From the NCBI RefSeq assembly GCF_041260665.1, contig NZ_JBGCCT010000037.1, positions 1-64,000 of the forward strand: a DNA stretch of 64,000 nucleotides, written 5' to 3'. This document shows, piece after piece, positions 40,180 to 49,431 of this stretch. The stretch is from Catenulispora sp. GP43. GTDB lineage: Bacteria > Actinomycetota > Actinomycetes > Streptomycetales > Catenulisporaceae. The translations under genes and the position numbers were made by a program. Position 1 is the first letter of the stretch; each line of letters begins with the position of its first letter. The notes beneath the pieces were generated by a model. That model saw only the letters and a list, made by a program, of their open reading frames with translations. It made no database searches and had not been told where the DNA came from.

Positions 40180-40793
40180 TCAGCTTCCGGCCGGGAAGTT
40201 CCCCCCGACCACGGAGGTATGGCCGGCCACGGTGGTCTCGACGCGGAAGGTGTCTTTGCTAGCGTCCCGCTTGCCGGTCTTGTGGTTGTACTGGGCGGCG
40301 AAGACCTCCTGCAGTGCCGGGACTGTCCGGCCGGGCTTAAGGGTCCAGCGGTAGACCAGGAACCCGTCGGCCGGCGCCACGCTGACGGTGAAGTCGTCGG
40401 CTGGCGCCGTCCGCCACTCGCCTGTGTGTTGTACGCCGTCGGTCTGCGCGATCCGTATCTCTACCGTCAGTGTGGTCAGCGGCTGCGCCACGTCGATCGT
40501 CAGATCGTTCTGAGCCCAGTAGATGATGCTGTGCGGACTGATGGTTCCCCGTGCCGCGATCGCGCCGTCCGCGGTGTTGGCGGTGGTGGCCGGCTGCCTC
40601 GAAGGGGTCGGGGACGTTGTCGCTGGCGGCTTGGCAGTCGACGCGCGGGGTGACGGCGTGGCGCTGGCGGTATCGCCGGTCGGCGCGACGACGGCAGGAG
40701 GCGTGGGCTGCGGCGCCCGTTGCTGCATCCCGGCCGCGACAGCGAGACCGCCGAGGCCGGTTACGCCCTGTCCTACGCCAATACTCGGCCATC
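40180..40793 (-). CDS. Pro/Thr-rich exported-type protein, 5' truncated
   Basis: About 200 residues are readable up to the IS boundary at 40793. The upstream part contains a hydrophobic stretch (VTGLGGLAVAAGM) that could be the end of a membrane anchor. Next comes a Pro/Ala/Thr-rich linker (TPPAVVAPTGDTASATPS, PATTSPTPSRQPATT), then a beta-rich domain (SIIYWAQNDLTIDVAQPLTT, LTVEIRIAQTDGVQ, GFLVYRWTLKPGRTVP, RDASKDTFRVETTVAG) ending VVGGNFPAGS. I do not recognise the domain; the layout resembles cell-surface proteins with a carbohydrate-binding-like end. The start codon was lost to the adjacent insertion sequence. Confidence 0.6.
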
Positions 40794-41922
<1,129 letters not shown>

Positions 41923-41949
41923 AGTAGCAGGGTTTTGGAGTAGGACAGG

Positions 41950-42460
41950 GTCGAAGGCATACGTGCTGGCGGTAATCGAGCACGCGACCCGTCGGGCCCG
42001 GGTGTTGGGTGCCACCTTCCATCCGACGGCGGATTGGGTCACGCAGCAGGCCCGGAACGTGCTGATGGACTTGGATGACGCCGGAGCGAGGGTGAAGTTC
42101 CTGATCCACGATCGGGACGCATCGTTCGGTGCGGCGTTCGACGCGGTGTTTGCTGCCGCCGGGATGGACGTGGTCTGCACCGGAATACGGGCACCCCGCC
42201 AGAACGCGATCATGGAGTGCTGGTTCCGGTCTCAGCGTGCGGAGCTGACCGACCGTACCCTCATCTGGAACTTGGAGCATCTGATGCGGCTGCTGCGCGA
42301 ATACGAGACCTTCTACAACGGTCACCGCCCACACCGGTCCCTCGACCAGGCCGCGCCGATGCGTCCGCGGCCGGACAACGTGGTCGATCTTGAGGAGTTC
42401 CGGGTCCGACGGCGTGATCGCGCCGGAGGGCTGTTCCACGAATATCGGCAGGTCGCATAG
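41950..42460 (+). pseudogene. C-terminal half of an rve transposase
   Basis: The frame enters at about 41950 as YVLAVIEHATRRARVLGATF and carries the second catalytic Asp (FLIHDRDASFGAAF) and the Glu region (RQNAIMECWFRSQRAELTD). It ends RRRDRAGGLFHEYRQVA. The first third with the first catalytic Asp is missing, replaced by the right end of the preceding IS. It belongs to the same subgroup as the fragment at 7132-7485; both are followed by ataggtt.tcggcac. Confidence 0.82.
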
Positions 42461-42490
42461 GTTATCGGCACCCTCAGCCTTGATCGTCCG

Positions 42491-42830
42491 TCACCGGTCG
42501 AGTTCGAGGTTGGTCAGTACGAGCAGGGCGCGGAGCAGGTTGGTGGCGCGGGCGGGGTCGGTGCGGAGTTTGGTGAGGATCCGCCAGTTCTCAAGTGTGC
42601 GAAGCCGTGCTCGACGAGGGCGCGGGCTGCGGAGATCACGTGTTGGCGCGCTTCTGGCCGGCTGTGAGCTTGCGTTTCTTGGTGGCGCCGTAGCCGGTGA
42701 TGACCACCGGGTCCTCGCTGGTGTCGGCGAGGCCGAGGAACCCGAGGTCGGCCAGGGCGCCGAGGCCAGCAGCGTTGAGGTGTTCGACGATGTGAGGGTC
42801 GACGTGATCAGGTGCCGCCGCCGCACGTCG
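42491..42830 (-). pseudogene. DDE_Tnp_4-type (IS5-like) transposase C-terminal remnant
   Basis: The minus strand reads AAGLGALADLGFLGLADTSE, then VVITGYGATKKRKLTAGQKR. After a frame change near 42635, the text ARALVEHGF and NWRILTKLRTDPARATNLLR leads to LTNLELDR. EHGF..L..WRIL is the usual end of this transposase type. A similar but more decayed remnant lies at 44411-44716 on the other strand. Confidence 0.65.
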
Positions 42831-43251
42831 CATGGAGTGCCTCCAAGTCGCCCAGCAGCTTTTTCTGGGTGTCGTTCGAGACCGAGCCGTTGTCGGAGAC
42901 GTTCAAGTCGGCGGAGCCCAAGTCGTCATTGAGGCTGTGCAGCTCGGCGAGGAGCACGGCAGTGATCCCGTTCGGGAGTTCGGTGAGCATCTGCTCGGCG
43001 TCCCGATACGCCGAGGAGTCGGTGCTGGTGCCGGCCAACTCGTCTGGGTGTTGCTGCGAGAGTGAGTCGAACACGCCGCAGCCAACCGACCCGCTGCCGG
43101 TCGCGCCCGAGGAGGGCGAGTTCGAGTGGCGACCGGTGCCGCTCGTGCCGGACCCCGCGTTGTTGAGGGTGCCGCTGCTACCGCAGCCTGCGACAGCCAG
43201 CCCGAACACCGCACCGGTCGCCACCGCTGCGACACGGGTGAATAGCCGCAC
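42808..43251 (-). CDS. small lipoprotein of unknown function
   Basis: 147 residues from GTG 43251, with aaggag about 8-13 bases upstream. The signal peptide RLFTRVAAVATGAVFGLAVAG ends in the lipobox AVAGC. A Gly/Ser-rich linker follows, then a helical domain (DAEQMLTELPNGITAVLLAE, then LHSLNDDLGSADLN) flanked by two Cys residues (VGCGVFDSL and ALHATCGGG) that probably pair. The layout and length match the lipoprotein at 47921-48373, although the sequences are not obviously homologous. It overlaps the end of a transposase remnant by about 20 bases. Confidence 0.75.
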   Translation of the reverse strand: MRLFTRVAAVATGAVFGLAVAGCGSSGTLNNAGSGTSGTGRHSNSPSSGATGSGSVGCGVFDSLSQQHPDELAGTSTDSSAYRDAEQMLTELPNGITAVLLAELHSLNDDLGSADLNVSDNGSVSNDTQKKLLGDLEALHATCGGGT

Positions 43252-43489
43252 TGTCTCTTTCTCCTTCGCCACGACGACCAAGCCAAACCTCCGAAACACG
43301 GAGTGTACGTCAACAAACTGAGCCCCTGCAGGCGCATAGGCGATGATAGGCCGACTAGCCGGACCCGGCCCAGTTCGTCATCGGCCGGATCGTTCCCGGC
43401 CTGATGTCCTGGAAAGGCCGCTACAGCGAACCCGAACGGGCCGATCACCAGCGAGACGGCCGACGTCCTCGACCTGTATCGGCGCGCCA

Positions 43490-43521
43490 GACCCCCCAGA
43501 TTCGTATTTTCGAGCCCCACA
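43490..43521. repeat. solitary IS end
   Basis: gattcgtattttcgagcccc matches the right terminus of the intact element 25194-26397 almost base for base. No matching transposase or left end is nearby, so it marks a lost or deleted insertion just before the Sel1-repeat gene's stop. Confidence 0.6.
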
Positions 43522-43531
43522 CCTATGCACG

Positions 43532-44245
43532 TCACTGGCCGATCGGGGTGTTCCATGCGTTGACTATCGCGGCCACGGCGAGCAGTGGCGGCACGGCGGC
43601 GAGCGCCAGCCGCAAGACGCGGGGCAGGAAATAGGCAGGCAGCCACTGGACGATTGCCACGATCCCCGACGCGTCTATGAGCCATCCCGTGTGGTCCAGG
43701 GAGGCGAAGTCCTTGGGACAGTCGGCAACGGAACCGCACGATTCGTTGCTGAAATCCGACAGGAACACCAGGGCAATGGCAATCGGAAGCAAGAACAGGG
43801 TGATCGACAAGGACACCGCAGGAGGAATCAACCAGAAGAAGCGCCGGTCGACATCTGCTGGACCGCGCGCGGCCGCATGGTCCCGGCCTTCGGCTTCGTC
43901 GGGCCGGCCCTGAGCCGCCAACGTCACCGCCAACTCCAGCGCCGCGTCTTTGTCCCCGGCCGCCGCAGCCTTGCGGTACCACCCCTCAGCTTCAGCGTCG
44001 TCCCCGCGCTGGCGCGCCATGAAGCCGAGGTTGTACGCCCCGAACGCGTCGCCGGTGGCGGCGGCCCTGCGATACCACTGCTCAGCCCCCTCATCGTCAC
44101 CCCGCTTGGCCATCAAATCCCCGCACCGATTCATCGCATCAGCGATCCCGGCCTCCCCGGCGGCGGCATAAAGCCGCTCCGCCTCGGCGAGATCACCCTG
44201 CTGTTCGCGCTCGATCCCCAGCCGCAGCATCTCGTCAGGTGTCAC
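43532..44245 (-). CDS. Sel1/TPR-repeat protein with C-terminal membrane helices
   Basis: 237 residues from ATG 44245 (TPDEMLRLGIEREQQGD). Residues 1-120 hold three to four Sel1-like repeats with the A..WYRKAA..GD.DA...L pattern (AEQWYRRAAATGDAFGAYNL, AEGWYRKAAAAGDKDAALEL). Three membrane helices follow: FFWLIPPAVSLSITLFLLPI, WLIDASGIVAIVQWLPAYFL and LALAAVPPLLAVAAIVNAW. A short loop between the first two contains a Cys pair (ESCGSVADC). Sel1 repeats bind partner proteins, and here they would face the cytoplasm on a membrane anchor. Its C-terminus lies near an IS end, but the frame closes normally. Confidence 0.82.
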   Translation of the reverse strand: MTPDEMLRLGIEREQQGDLAEAERLYAAAGEAGIADAMNRCGDLMAKRGDDEGAEQWYRRAAATGDAFGAYNLGFMARQRGDDAEAEGWYRKAAAAGDKDAALELAVTLAAQGRPDEAEGRDHAAARGPADVDRRFFWLIPPAVSLSITLFLLPIAIALVFLSDFSNESCGSVADCPKDFASLDHTGWLIDASGIVAIVQWLPAYFLPRVLRLALAAVPPLLAVAAIVNAWNTPIGQ

Positions 44246-44410
44246 GATCGTCCCCCGTTCGACCCGTCGGCCATCAATGACCTATGCCATCACCGACGAT
44301 CGTTCAGCGACACCTATAAGGTTCCAGGGCGGTGATCAGGTGCGATGCACCACCACCTCCAGAACCGGTCCGAGAACGCTGCAAGTAGCCCAAACATCCA
44401 CAGTGCCTTG

Positions 44411-44716
44411 ACGAGATCTGCGAGCACCTGCCCACCGCAGGTCAGGGCGCCCTGGCCGGCCTCGGCTTCGTCGGCCTGGAGGCCGACCTCGACGAGTCGG
44501 TGGCCATCACCTGGGCCAAGCGGACCCGCAAGTAGAAGCTCACCGCGGCTCAGAAGTAGGCCGACCAACTCATCGCCACCGCCCGCGCACCCGTCGAGCA
44601 CGGCTTCGCCGCGAAGAACTGGCGCATCCTCACCCGACTCCGGCTCGACCCGGCACGGGCAACCAATCTGCTACGAGCCCTGCTCGTCCTCACCAACCTC
44701 GAAACCACCCGCTGAC
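44411..44716 (+). pseudogene. decayed DDE_Tnp_4-type transposase fragment
   Basis: The plus strand reads GQGALAGLGFVGLEADLDES, then KLTAAQK followed by TARAPVEHGF and NWRILTRLRLDPARATNLLR, to LTNLETTR and TGA at 44714-44716. Two in-frame TAG codons interrupt it (near 44535 and 44555), and a base is missing before NWRIL. It resembles the remnant at 42491-42830. Confidence 0.65.
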
Positions 44717-45723
44717 AAACGATCTAGAACGCAGACACCCGCCCACCAACAGCACGAGCACCCACGAACCCATCCACACCAGCACTCCAACCAGCGTGTT
44801 CAAGATAAAATGCGCTCAATGCCAGCCTCTGCCAGCTTGGCCCGCATCTGGACCAGCGCCCCCCGATCCCACACCTATGTCACCCGGAAGTCCGTCACGA
44901 CACCATCCTGACACGTCCTCGCGGCAAGATGGTCGCTTCCACACGGAACGAGCAGCCCAGTAGCCGCGTGCAGCATCGCCGAACCTGGGTAGCGTCGCGG
45001 CGAGCGCTCCTGCCAGCCTGCCGTCGCTGCATGGCTCCGCTGCGTTGTCCATAGGACCTGTGGACAACCAGGCTCGTGACGATCCACCCCTCCACCTACG
45101 TGCGATGAGCGGTGTTCTTCGCCGACGCGAGTCGCGCGGTGAATGAACGCCGTCTGCATGATGTGGCCCAAAACATAGCCAAGCTAGTACTACTAAAATG
45201 GAACATAAGCTTACGAATCGATGGTGGGCTCAGTAGAAGCTGTGGCACCGCGGGAGCAAGTACCAGAACCCCGATTTCATCAGGACCACCAGACCACGAG
45301 TATCGATCATCCCGGTTGGATCAGGGAACACATGCGGCCACCCGTCGCCTAGTACCGTCTCGTTAGCCGGCTCGACGGGCGCTGTCGTACTTCGGACTGA
45401 TCGCGATGGCGAAATCGTCGTATGCGGATCGGCGCGACACTTGAAAGCCACAGTGCACCGGTAGCCGCCGCTCTGCGCGTTGCATGGCTCCCGCCGGTTC
45501 ATGCGCGGCGGGAGTTACGACTAAGGATCCTGACATAAGCGGGTTCCGGTCTGCGCGACAGCCTGCGAGCGCGATGCTGTACCAGACCTCGTTGATGTTT
45601 CGGAGGCGCAGACAGCCGAGACGAAGGAGAGCACCCGCCGCTGTCGGAGGCCGAGGACTGCCCGTGGGAACAGATCGCGTCCGCTGGCGCCAACTCCGTT
45701 CCGCACTAAGTTGAGACTTCTGC
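44717..45723. other. about 1 kb with no recognisable gene
   Basis: Both strands have only short open frames without ribosome sites or familiar motifs, and base composition is less GC-rich in places (45170-45230). I see no RNA gene. It may be decayed mobile-element DNA. Confidence 0.45.
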
Positions 45724-46020
45724 TTACCTGGTCGGCCGCTCGCGGATCGAATGTACGTCCGATATGGCCCCTTGGCCCTTCATCAGGTGAACCCCATGGT
45801 TCGAAGCGCCCGCCGAGGCGATATAGATACCCAGCAACAACATGGAGACAGTCAGTAGCCACCAAAGCGCAACCGGTGGTCCTCCTTGGTGCAAGTTGGG
45901 AACGGCGAGGCCGGCCACGAACATGGGGGCAGCTATCAGCAGGAAGATCCAGCCGCCTATCAGCTGGCCGCGGCGCTGCGATGTCGCGACTGACTCTGCA
46001 GCCACCCCTATGCGGACCAT
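45724..46020 (-). CDS. two-helix membrane protein, probably 5' truncated
   Basis: 98 residues from ATG 46020 (VRIGVAAESVATSQRRGQ). Two membrane helices are clear: GGWIFLLIAAPMFVAGLAV and ALWWLLTVSMLLLGIYIA, then a basic C-terminus. Reading upstream in frame gives RRCRTCGN directly before the ATG, a CxxC knuckle like the start of small zinc-ribbon membrane proteins. No start codon precedes it before a stop, and a solitary IS end lies at 46079-46132. I therefore infer that the true N-terminus was lost to that element. Confidence 0.55.
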   Translation of the reverse strand: MVRIGVAAESVATSQRRGQLIGGWIFLLIAAPMFVAGLAVPNLHQGGPPVALWWLLTVSMLLLGIYIASAGASNHGVHLMKGQGAISDVHSIRERPTR

Positions 46021-46078
46021 ATTGCCGCAGGTGCGACAGCGCCGTTCAACTTACAGTCCCCGAAGAGCCACCCCCGAG

Positions 46079-46132
46079 CCTGTGGGGTTCAACAACGTCG
46101 CCATGGCGTTCACTTGGGGTGATTCGACCTGC
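46079..46132 (+). repeat. solitary IS end (rve-type)
   Basis: cctgtggggttcaacaac and about 35 following bases match the left terminus at 17693 closely, and the inverted terminus ending at 40173. No transposase follows; instead an IS256 remnant begins at 46157. Confidence 0.65.
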
Positions 46133-46156
46133 GGCTAAGTGGTGTAAGTGCTCTTG

Positions 46157-46410
46157 TTAGGCGGCCTTCTTGCCGGGTGGGAGTGCGGCTGGTCCGGTGA
46201 ACGGGGCTGTGGTGGTGGTGCCGAGGAGTTCGGCCATGGAGCCATCAGAGAGGTAGCCGCGTACGGCGACCTGCCATTCGTCGTGGAGTTCGGCCAGGAC
46301 CGCGCCGGTGAGGCGTTCGGGTGCGGCCAGGTTGGGGAAGACCTGCACGACGTCGGCTCGGCGTTTGACCTCGCGGTTGAGTCGCTCCAGCAGGTTCGAC
46401 CTATGACAGA
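46157..46410 (-). pseudogene. IS256-family transposase C-terminal fragment
   Basis: The minus strand reads CHRSNLLERLNREVKRRADV, then VQVFPNLAAPERLTGAVLAE and EWQVAVRGYLSDGSMAEL, ending PPGKKAA. NLLERLNREVKRR, VFPN and the DEWQ segment are the standard ending of IS256 transposases. It belongs to a different IS256 subgroup from the element at 271-1661. Everything upstream of the catalytic Glu region is gone. Confidence 0.75.
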
Positions 46411-46586
46411 AGCGGAACGCTAGGACGGAAGCCGCGGCACCGACGACCGTGAGCGAGCGGTGAAGAGTCCGGCTACGGTATGTTCGGGCGATTATCGGCT
46501 GTTGTGGTGCGATGACTCGCACATCGCATAGGCTGCGTTTCGCACAAGCCGAACGACAGTATGCTCCTTCTGTGGGGAACCGTGAC

Positions 46587-47384
46587 GTGACCAGTCTGAT
46601 CATCCAGCTTCCCGATCGGCTGTTGGAGCTGGCGCCGGACGAAGAGGCGACCTTCGGGCGCGGGGGCCGGGGTGCGGCGGCGGTGGACGTGCCGTTCGAC
46701 GATCCGGCGGTGTCGCGGCTGGCCGGGCGCATCCGGGCGGTGGACGACTACTGGACGATCTCCAACCTGTCCTCGCGAGCCACGTACATCGTGGAGAACC
46801 CGGAGGGCGGGGGTGAGTTCGTGAAGGTGGCACAGGGGCGGCTCGACATGCCGGTGCCATTCGAGATCTCCAAGCTTGTGGTGCCCGGCCGGGACGGCCA
46901 GTTGTCAGTGACCATATTCGCCCCGGAACACGTCTACGTCACCAAAGCCGTCAGCCACGGCGCGTTGAAGACCCAGGCCGCCTTCCTGCTCAACGAGAGC
47001 GCCAAATACTTCCTGGTGCTGGTCGCCTTGTGTGAGCCGCGGCTGCGCGACGGAGCCTCGGTGGTGCTGCCCAGCGTCCCGCAGATCGTCGAGCGTCTGC
47101 GGGGTCTGGAGTCCTGCCGTGACCTGACGCGGTCCGCCATCAACTTCCACATCGACTACCTGGCGCGCACCAAGCTGCGGGTCCGGGACGTCGCCCCGGA
47201 CAGTGGCGAGAAGGAGGATAAGGCCGACTGGCAGCGCGCCGCCCTCGTATCCACAGCACTGCGGTTCAACCTGGTGCGCGAGGAACATCTCAGCCTCCTG
47301 CCATCACGAACCTTTGGCTGGTCAGCCGTCGGCCCCGCCCATCCGCAGATGATCGAGACAATCGCGCCAGGCCGGCGACCGTGA
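46587..47384 (+). CDS. FHA-domain protein
   Basis: 265 residues from GTG 46587, with gggga about 10 bases upstream. The N-terminal 110 residues look like an FHA fold: LELAPDEEATFGRGGRG with the conserved Gly-Arg, then DPAVSRLAGRIRAVDDYWTI and SNLSSRATYIV in place of the usual S..H and N residues. FHA domains read phosphothreonine made by Ser/Thr kinases. The second half (AAFLLNESAKYFLVLVALCE, RSAINFHIDYLARTKL) is helical, resembles a winged-helix-like effector part and has no name I can give. A Ser/Thr kinase lies 4 kb away at 51099-52790, but no direct operon link exists. It may be a kinase reader or transcription-linked adaptor. Confidence 0.75.
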   Translation: MTSLIIQLPDRLLELAPDEEATFGRGGRGAAAVDVPFDDPAVSRLAGRIRAVDDYWTISNLSSRATYIVENPEGGGEFVKVAQGRLDMPVPFEISKLVVPGRDGQLSVTIFAPEHVYVTKAVSHGALKTQAAFLLNESAKYFLVLVALCEPRLRDGASVVLPSVPQIVERLRGLESCRDLTRSAINFHIDYLARTKLRVRDVAPDSGEKEDKADWQRAALVSTALRFNLVREEHLSLLPSRTFGWSAVGPAHPQMIETIAPGRRP

Positions 47385-47407
47385 GCGGCCCGGGCAAGGC
47401 GCCCTGA

Positions 47408-47888
47408 TGGAGCTCGGGGCTCCAGACCGAAGCGGTCAAGGAGTTCACCGGGACCGACTGGCACGCCCGGTTCTTCGTCATCCTGGTCATTGCGGATGAC
47501 GACCAGGATGCAAGCCCGCTGCGCCCCACCGACCAGGTCCGCTTCGCCCGCAAGCAGGGATGGCAGTGGCGGCCGGCTGATCTGGTGGGCGTACCGCCGC
47601 GCGTCCTGTCCGAGGCCTTGCGGGACGTCGACGTCTTCGCCATCGCCGGCATCGCTGCTGATCCGGCATGGACCGACTGCGGCGACAGTCCACATAACAG
47701 CATACTGGCGCAAGCAGAGCTTCGGTGAGCTCAACGAGTCGGCTCGGACTCGCTGGAGCGCCCTGGCCCGTCTGATGCCGCGGACGAAGGCCGCGGACGC
47801 GTCAAGCTGGCCGGCCAGTTCTACGGGTGCGGGAACCTGCGTTGGTTCGGTGTTGACCAGGCGCGCGGCGGATCGCGGGCCGGGTAGC
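47408..47888 (+). pseudogene. DUF4132-type protein fragment
   Basis: The frame reads VKEFTGTDWHARFFVILVIA, then RPTDQVRFARKQGW and LRDVDVFAIAGIAADPAW. A shift near 47690 leads to AYWRKQSFGELNESARTRWS and ALARLMPRTKAAD, and another near 47800 to RVKLAGQFYGCGNL. The order (VRF, DVDVF...ADP.W.D, Y.....FGEL.ESA..R...LARL.PR.K.AD) is that of the C-terminal part of DUF4132 proteins. No start is present and two frameshifts break it. Confidence 0.55.
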
Positions 47889-47920
47889 CCGCCAGCGGAC
47901 CCACCACGCAGCGGACCGGC

Positions 47921-48373
47921 TCACGCCCCGCAGATCCCCGCGACCACCTGGGCGTCCGTCACTGCCTGGTGCGTGGACGGATTCCGCCCGCTCTCCGCCT
48001 GCGTCACGACGGCCTGCATGTCGTCGGCGACCTTGTTCATCGCGTCCTTCCCGCCGGACTTCTGGGTGACGAGAGCGGCCTGCCGCAGCTGCCCTATCGA
48101 GGTGTCGGCAACCTTCAGGGCAGCCTGCAAGTCATTGGATTTCTGGGCCTTCTCGGCGTTCTGAATGGCGGGCAACGCCTCGGAGCAGCCGGCATCGCCG
48201 CTCGCGCCACCTGTCTGGCCTGACGCGCTGTCGGAGGTCCCCCCAGTGATAGCCCGCGCACCGCCCTTCGACAGCCCGTCCACGCCGACCGTGCCCGAAC
48301 TCGAGCACCCGGCGAGCAACAGTGCGACGCACGCGGCACCGACCATTGCCGGCATACGAGGACGAGCAGACAT
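47921..48373 (-). CDS. small lipoprotein with duplicated leader
   Basis: 150 residues from ATG 48373, with ggggag about 8 bases upstream. The signal peptide MVGAACVALLLAG ends in lipobox LLAGC. After a Gly/Ser/Thr-rich linker comes a helical domain (ALPAIQNAEKAQKSNDLQAA, LKVADTSIGQLRQAAL, DAMNKVADDMQAVV) between two Cys residues (AGCSEAL and AGICGA). It probably lies on the outer face of the membrane. A 106-base element 71 bases upstream is repeated before the next exported-protein gene, so the two may share regulation. Function unknown. Confidence 0.78.
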   Translation of the reverse strand: MSARPRMPAMVGAACVALLLAGCSSSGTVGVDGLSKGGARAITGGTSDSASGQTGGASGDAGCSEALPAIQNAEKAQKSNDLQAALKVADTSIGQLRQAALVTQKSGGKDAMNKVADDMQAVVTQAESGRNPSTHQAVTDAQVVAGICGA

Positions 48374-48444
48374 GAAACAACTCCCCTTGATCAGAAGTTC
48401 AAGCTACCTGGTGCTTCAGGAGGCGCCCACTATCAGCGACTGTA

Positions 48445-48550
48445 TGGACGAGCCGGGCATTCCTGTATCTGGATCCTCCTCAGGGGGGCGCCTTGCTCCG
48501 CCATACAAACAGGGCTTTGATCCGTGTCGGCACCTGTAAGCTTCCAGGGC
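48445..48550 (-). repeat. leader repeat, copy 1 (upstream of lipoprotein gene)
   Basis: About 106 bases that recur at 49019-49124 with many substitutions but no large gaps. Both copies lie upstream of, and are oriented with, a small exported-protein gene on the minus strand. On that strand GGATC can pair with GATCC; in the other copy the same positions read GGGTC and GACCC, so one base pair has changed on both sides. This may be a structured leader RNA or a promoter region duplicated with its gene. Confidence 0.6.
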
Positions 48551-48676
48551 GGCGGAAGCCGCAGGTCGGGTTCCATGCTCCGGCCGAATCGGATGCCGCA
48601 GCCTCTGACCCGTCACCGAAGCTGCGGCATTTCCACGCGGCGGCTTCGAGACCGCGCGAGGATTGCGGTATCGGGG

Positions 48677-48985
48677 TCAGATCAGCTGGTTCCAACCGTA
48701 TAGCGCGGTGCTGCTGCCGCAGAAGGCGGTGGAGAACCCGCCGCCGCTGTCGGCGGGTGCCAGGTCTCCGATCGCGGTGTGGCCGTCGGAGCACTGGGCG
48801 TAGGCTTCAAAGAAGGTCCCAGCCGCGTATCCGTGGCAGTGCCCTGTGTACGTCGAGCCGCTGGGGACCCCGGAGCAGACTCCGGTATCGGAGCTGAGCG
48901 CCGAAGCCTGGTCAGCGGAGGTAACGCCGAACAGTCCGAGTCCGGTCGCGACGATGATCGCGGCGACGCGATTCCTGGTTGTCAT
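48677..48985 (-). CDS. small secreted Cys-containing protein
   Basis: 102 residues from ATG 48985, with gagagagg directly upstream. The signal peptide is NRVAAIIVATGLGLFGVTSA with a likely cut after SADQASA. The mature protein is about 70 residues and has four Cys (GVCSGV, GHCHGY, AQCSDG, AFCGSS) spaced to allow two disulfides. It is rich in Gly, Ser and aromatic residues (YTGHCHGYAAGTFFEAYAQ). I do not recognise a family; the size and disulfides would fit a secreted factor or toxin/inhibitor. The second copy of the leader repeat starts 34 bases upstream. Confidence 0.75.
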   Translation of the reverse strand: MTTRNRVAAIIVATGLGLFGVTSADQASALSSDTGVCSGVPSGSTYTGHCHGYAAGTFFEAYAQCSDGHTAIGDLAPADSGGGFSTAFCGSSTALYGWNQLI

Positions 48986-49018
48986 GTGCCTCTCTCTTCT
49001 GTCGGTGGCAGGGTCCTT

Positions 49019-49124
49019 CGGACGGGCCGGCATTTCCGTACCGGGGTCCTCATCGGGGGGCTGTCGTGCACCGCCCATGCAAGCAGGGCTCTGACCCGCG
49101 TCGGTACCTGTAAGCCTCCAGGGC
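49019..49124 (-). repeat. leader repeat, copy 2 (upstream of secreted Cys-protein gene)
   Basis: Partner of 48445-48550, oriented toward the gene starting at 48985. On the minus strand GGTACCG pairs with CGGTAC, and the adjacent GGGTC pairs with GACCC, forming a long closing stem around about 60 bases. The outer stem is weaker in copy 1. Confidence 0.6.
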
Positions 49125-49431
49125 AGTCAAGCGCCGCAGATCGGACACCGCCGGAGCGGGTACCTTGTCGCCCCCCTTCCGGACGGCCGAGGGTGTTGAC
49201 CCTGGAAGCTTCCAGGACCGATCCTGTGCGTCTTTTTTTACACTTCGATACCGGAAATCCGCTTCAGCAGCACCCTCGATCATGCCTGGGCCTTCACCGG
49301 TGATCTTGGTCGGCCGCGCCGGTCCAGGGGGATGATGAATCCCGGTTGGTACTTCGAGCCGTCGAGCGGAACGGAGCGGTGCTGGGACAGGAGGAGTTGG
49401 ATTCCTCAGAAGCCTACGAAAGGGTGTCGCC

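Noticed and set aside
42808-43251. Homology between the lipoproteins at 42808 and 47921
   Set aside because: Layout is alike (lipobox, linker, helical domain, two Cys) but residues do not align by eye well enough to claim a duplication.
45230-45502. A 90-codon minus-strand frame (contains GDGWPHVFPDPTGMID)
   Set aside because: No ribosome site, no domain and AT-richer than neighbours; cannot be supported as a gene.
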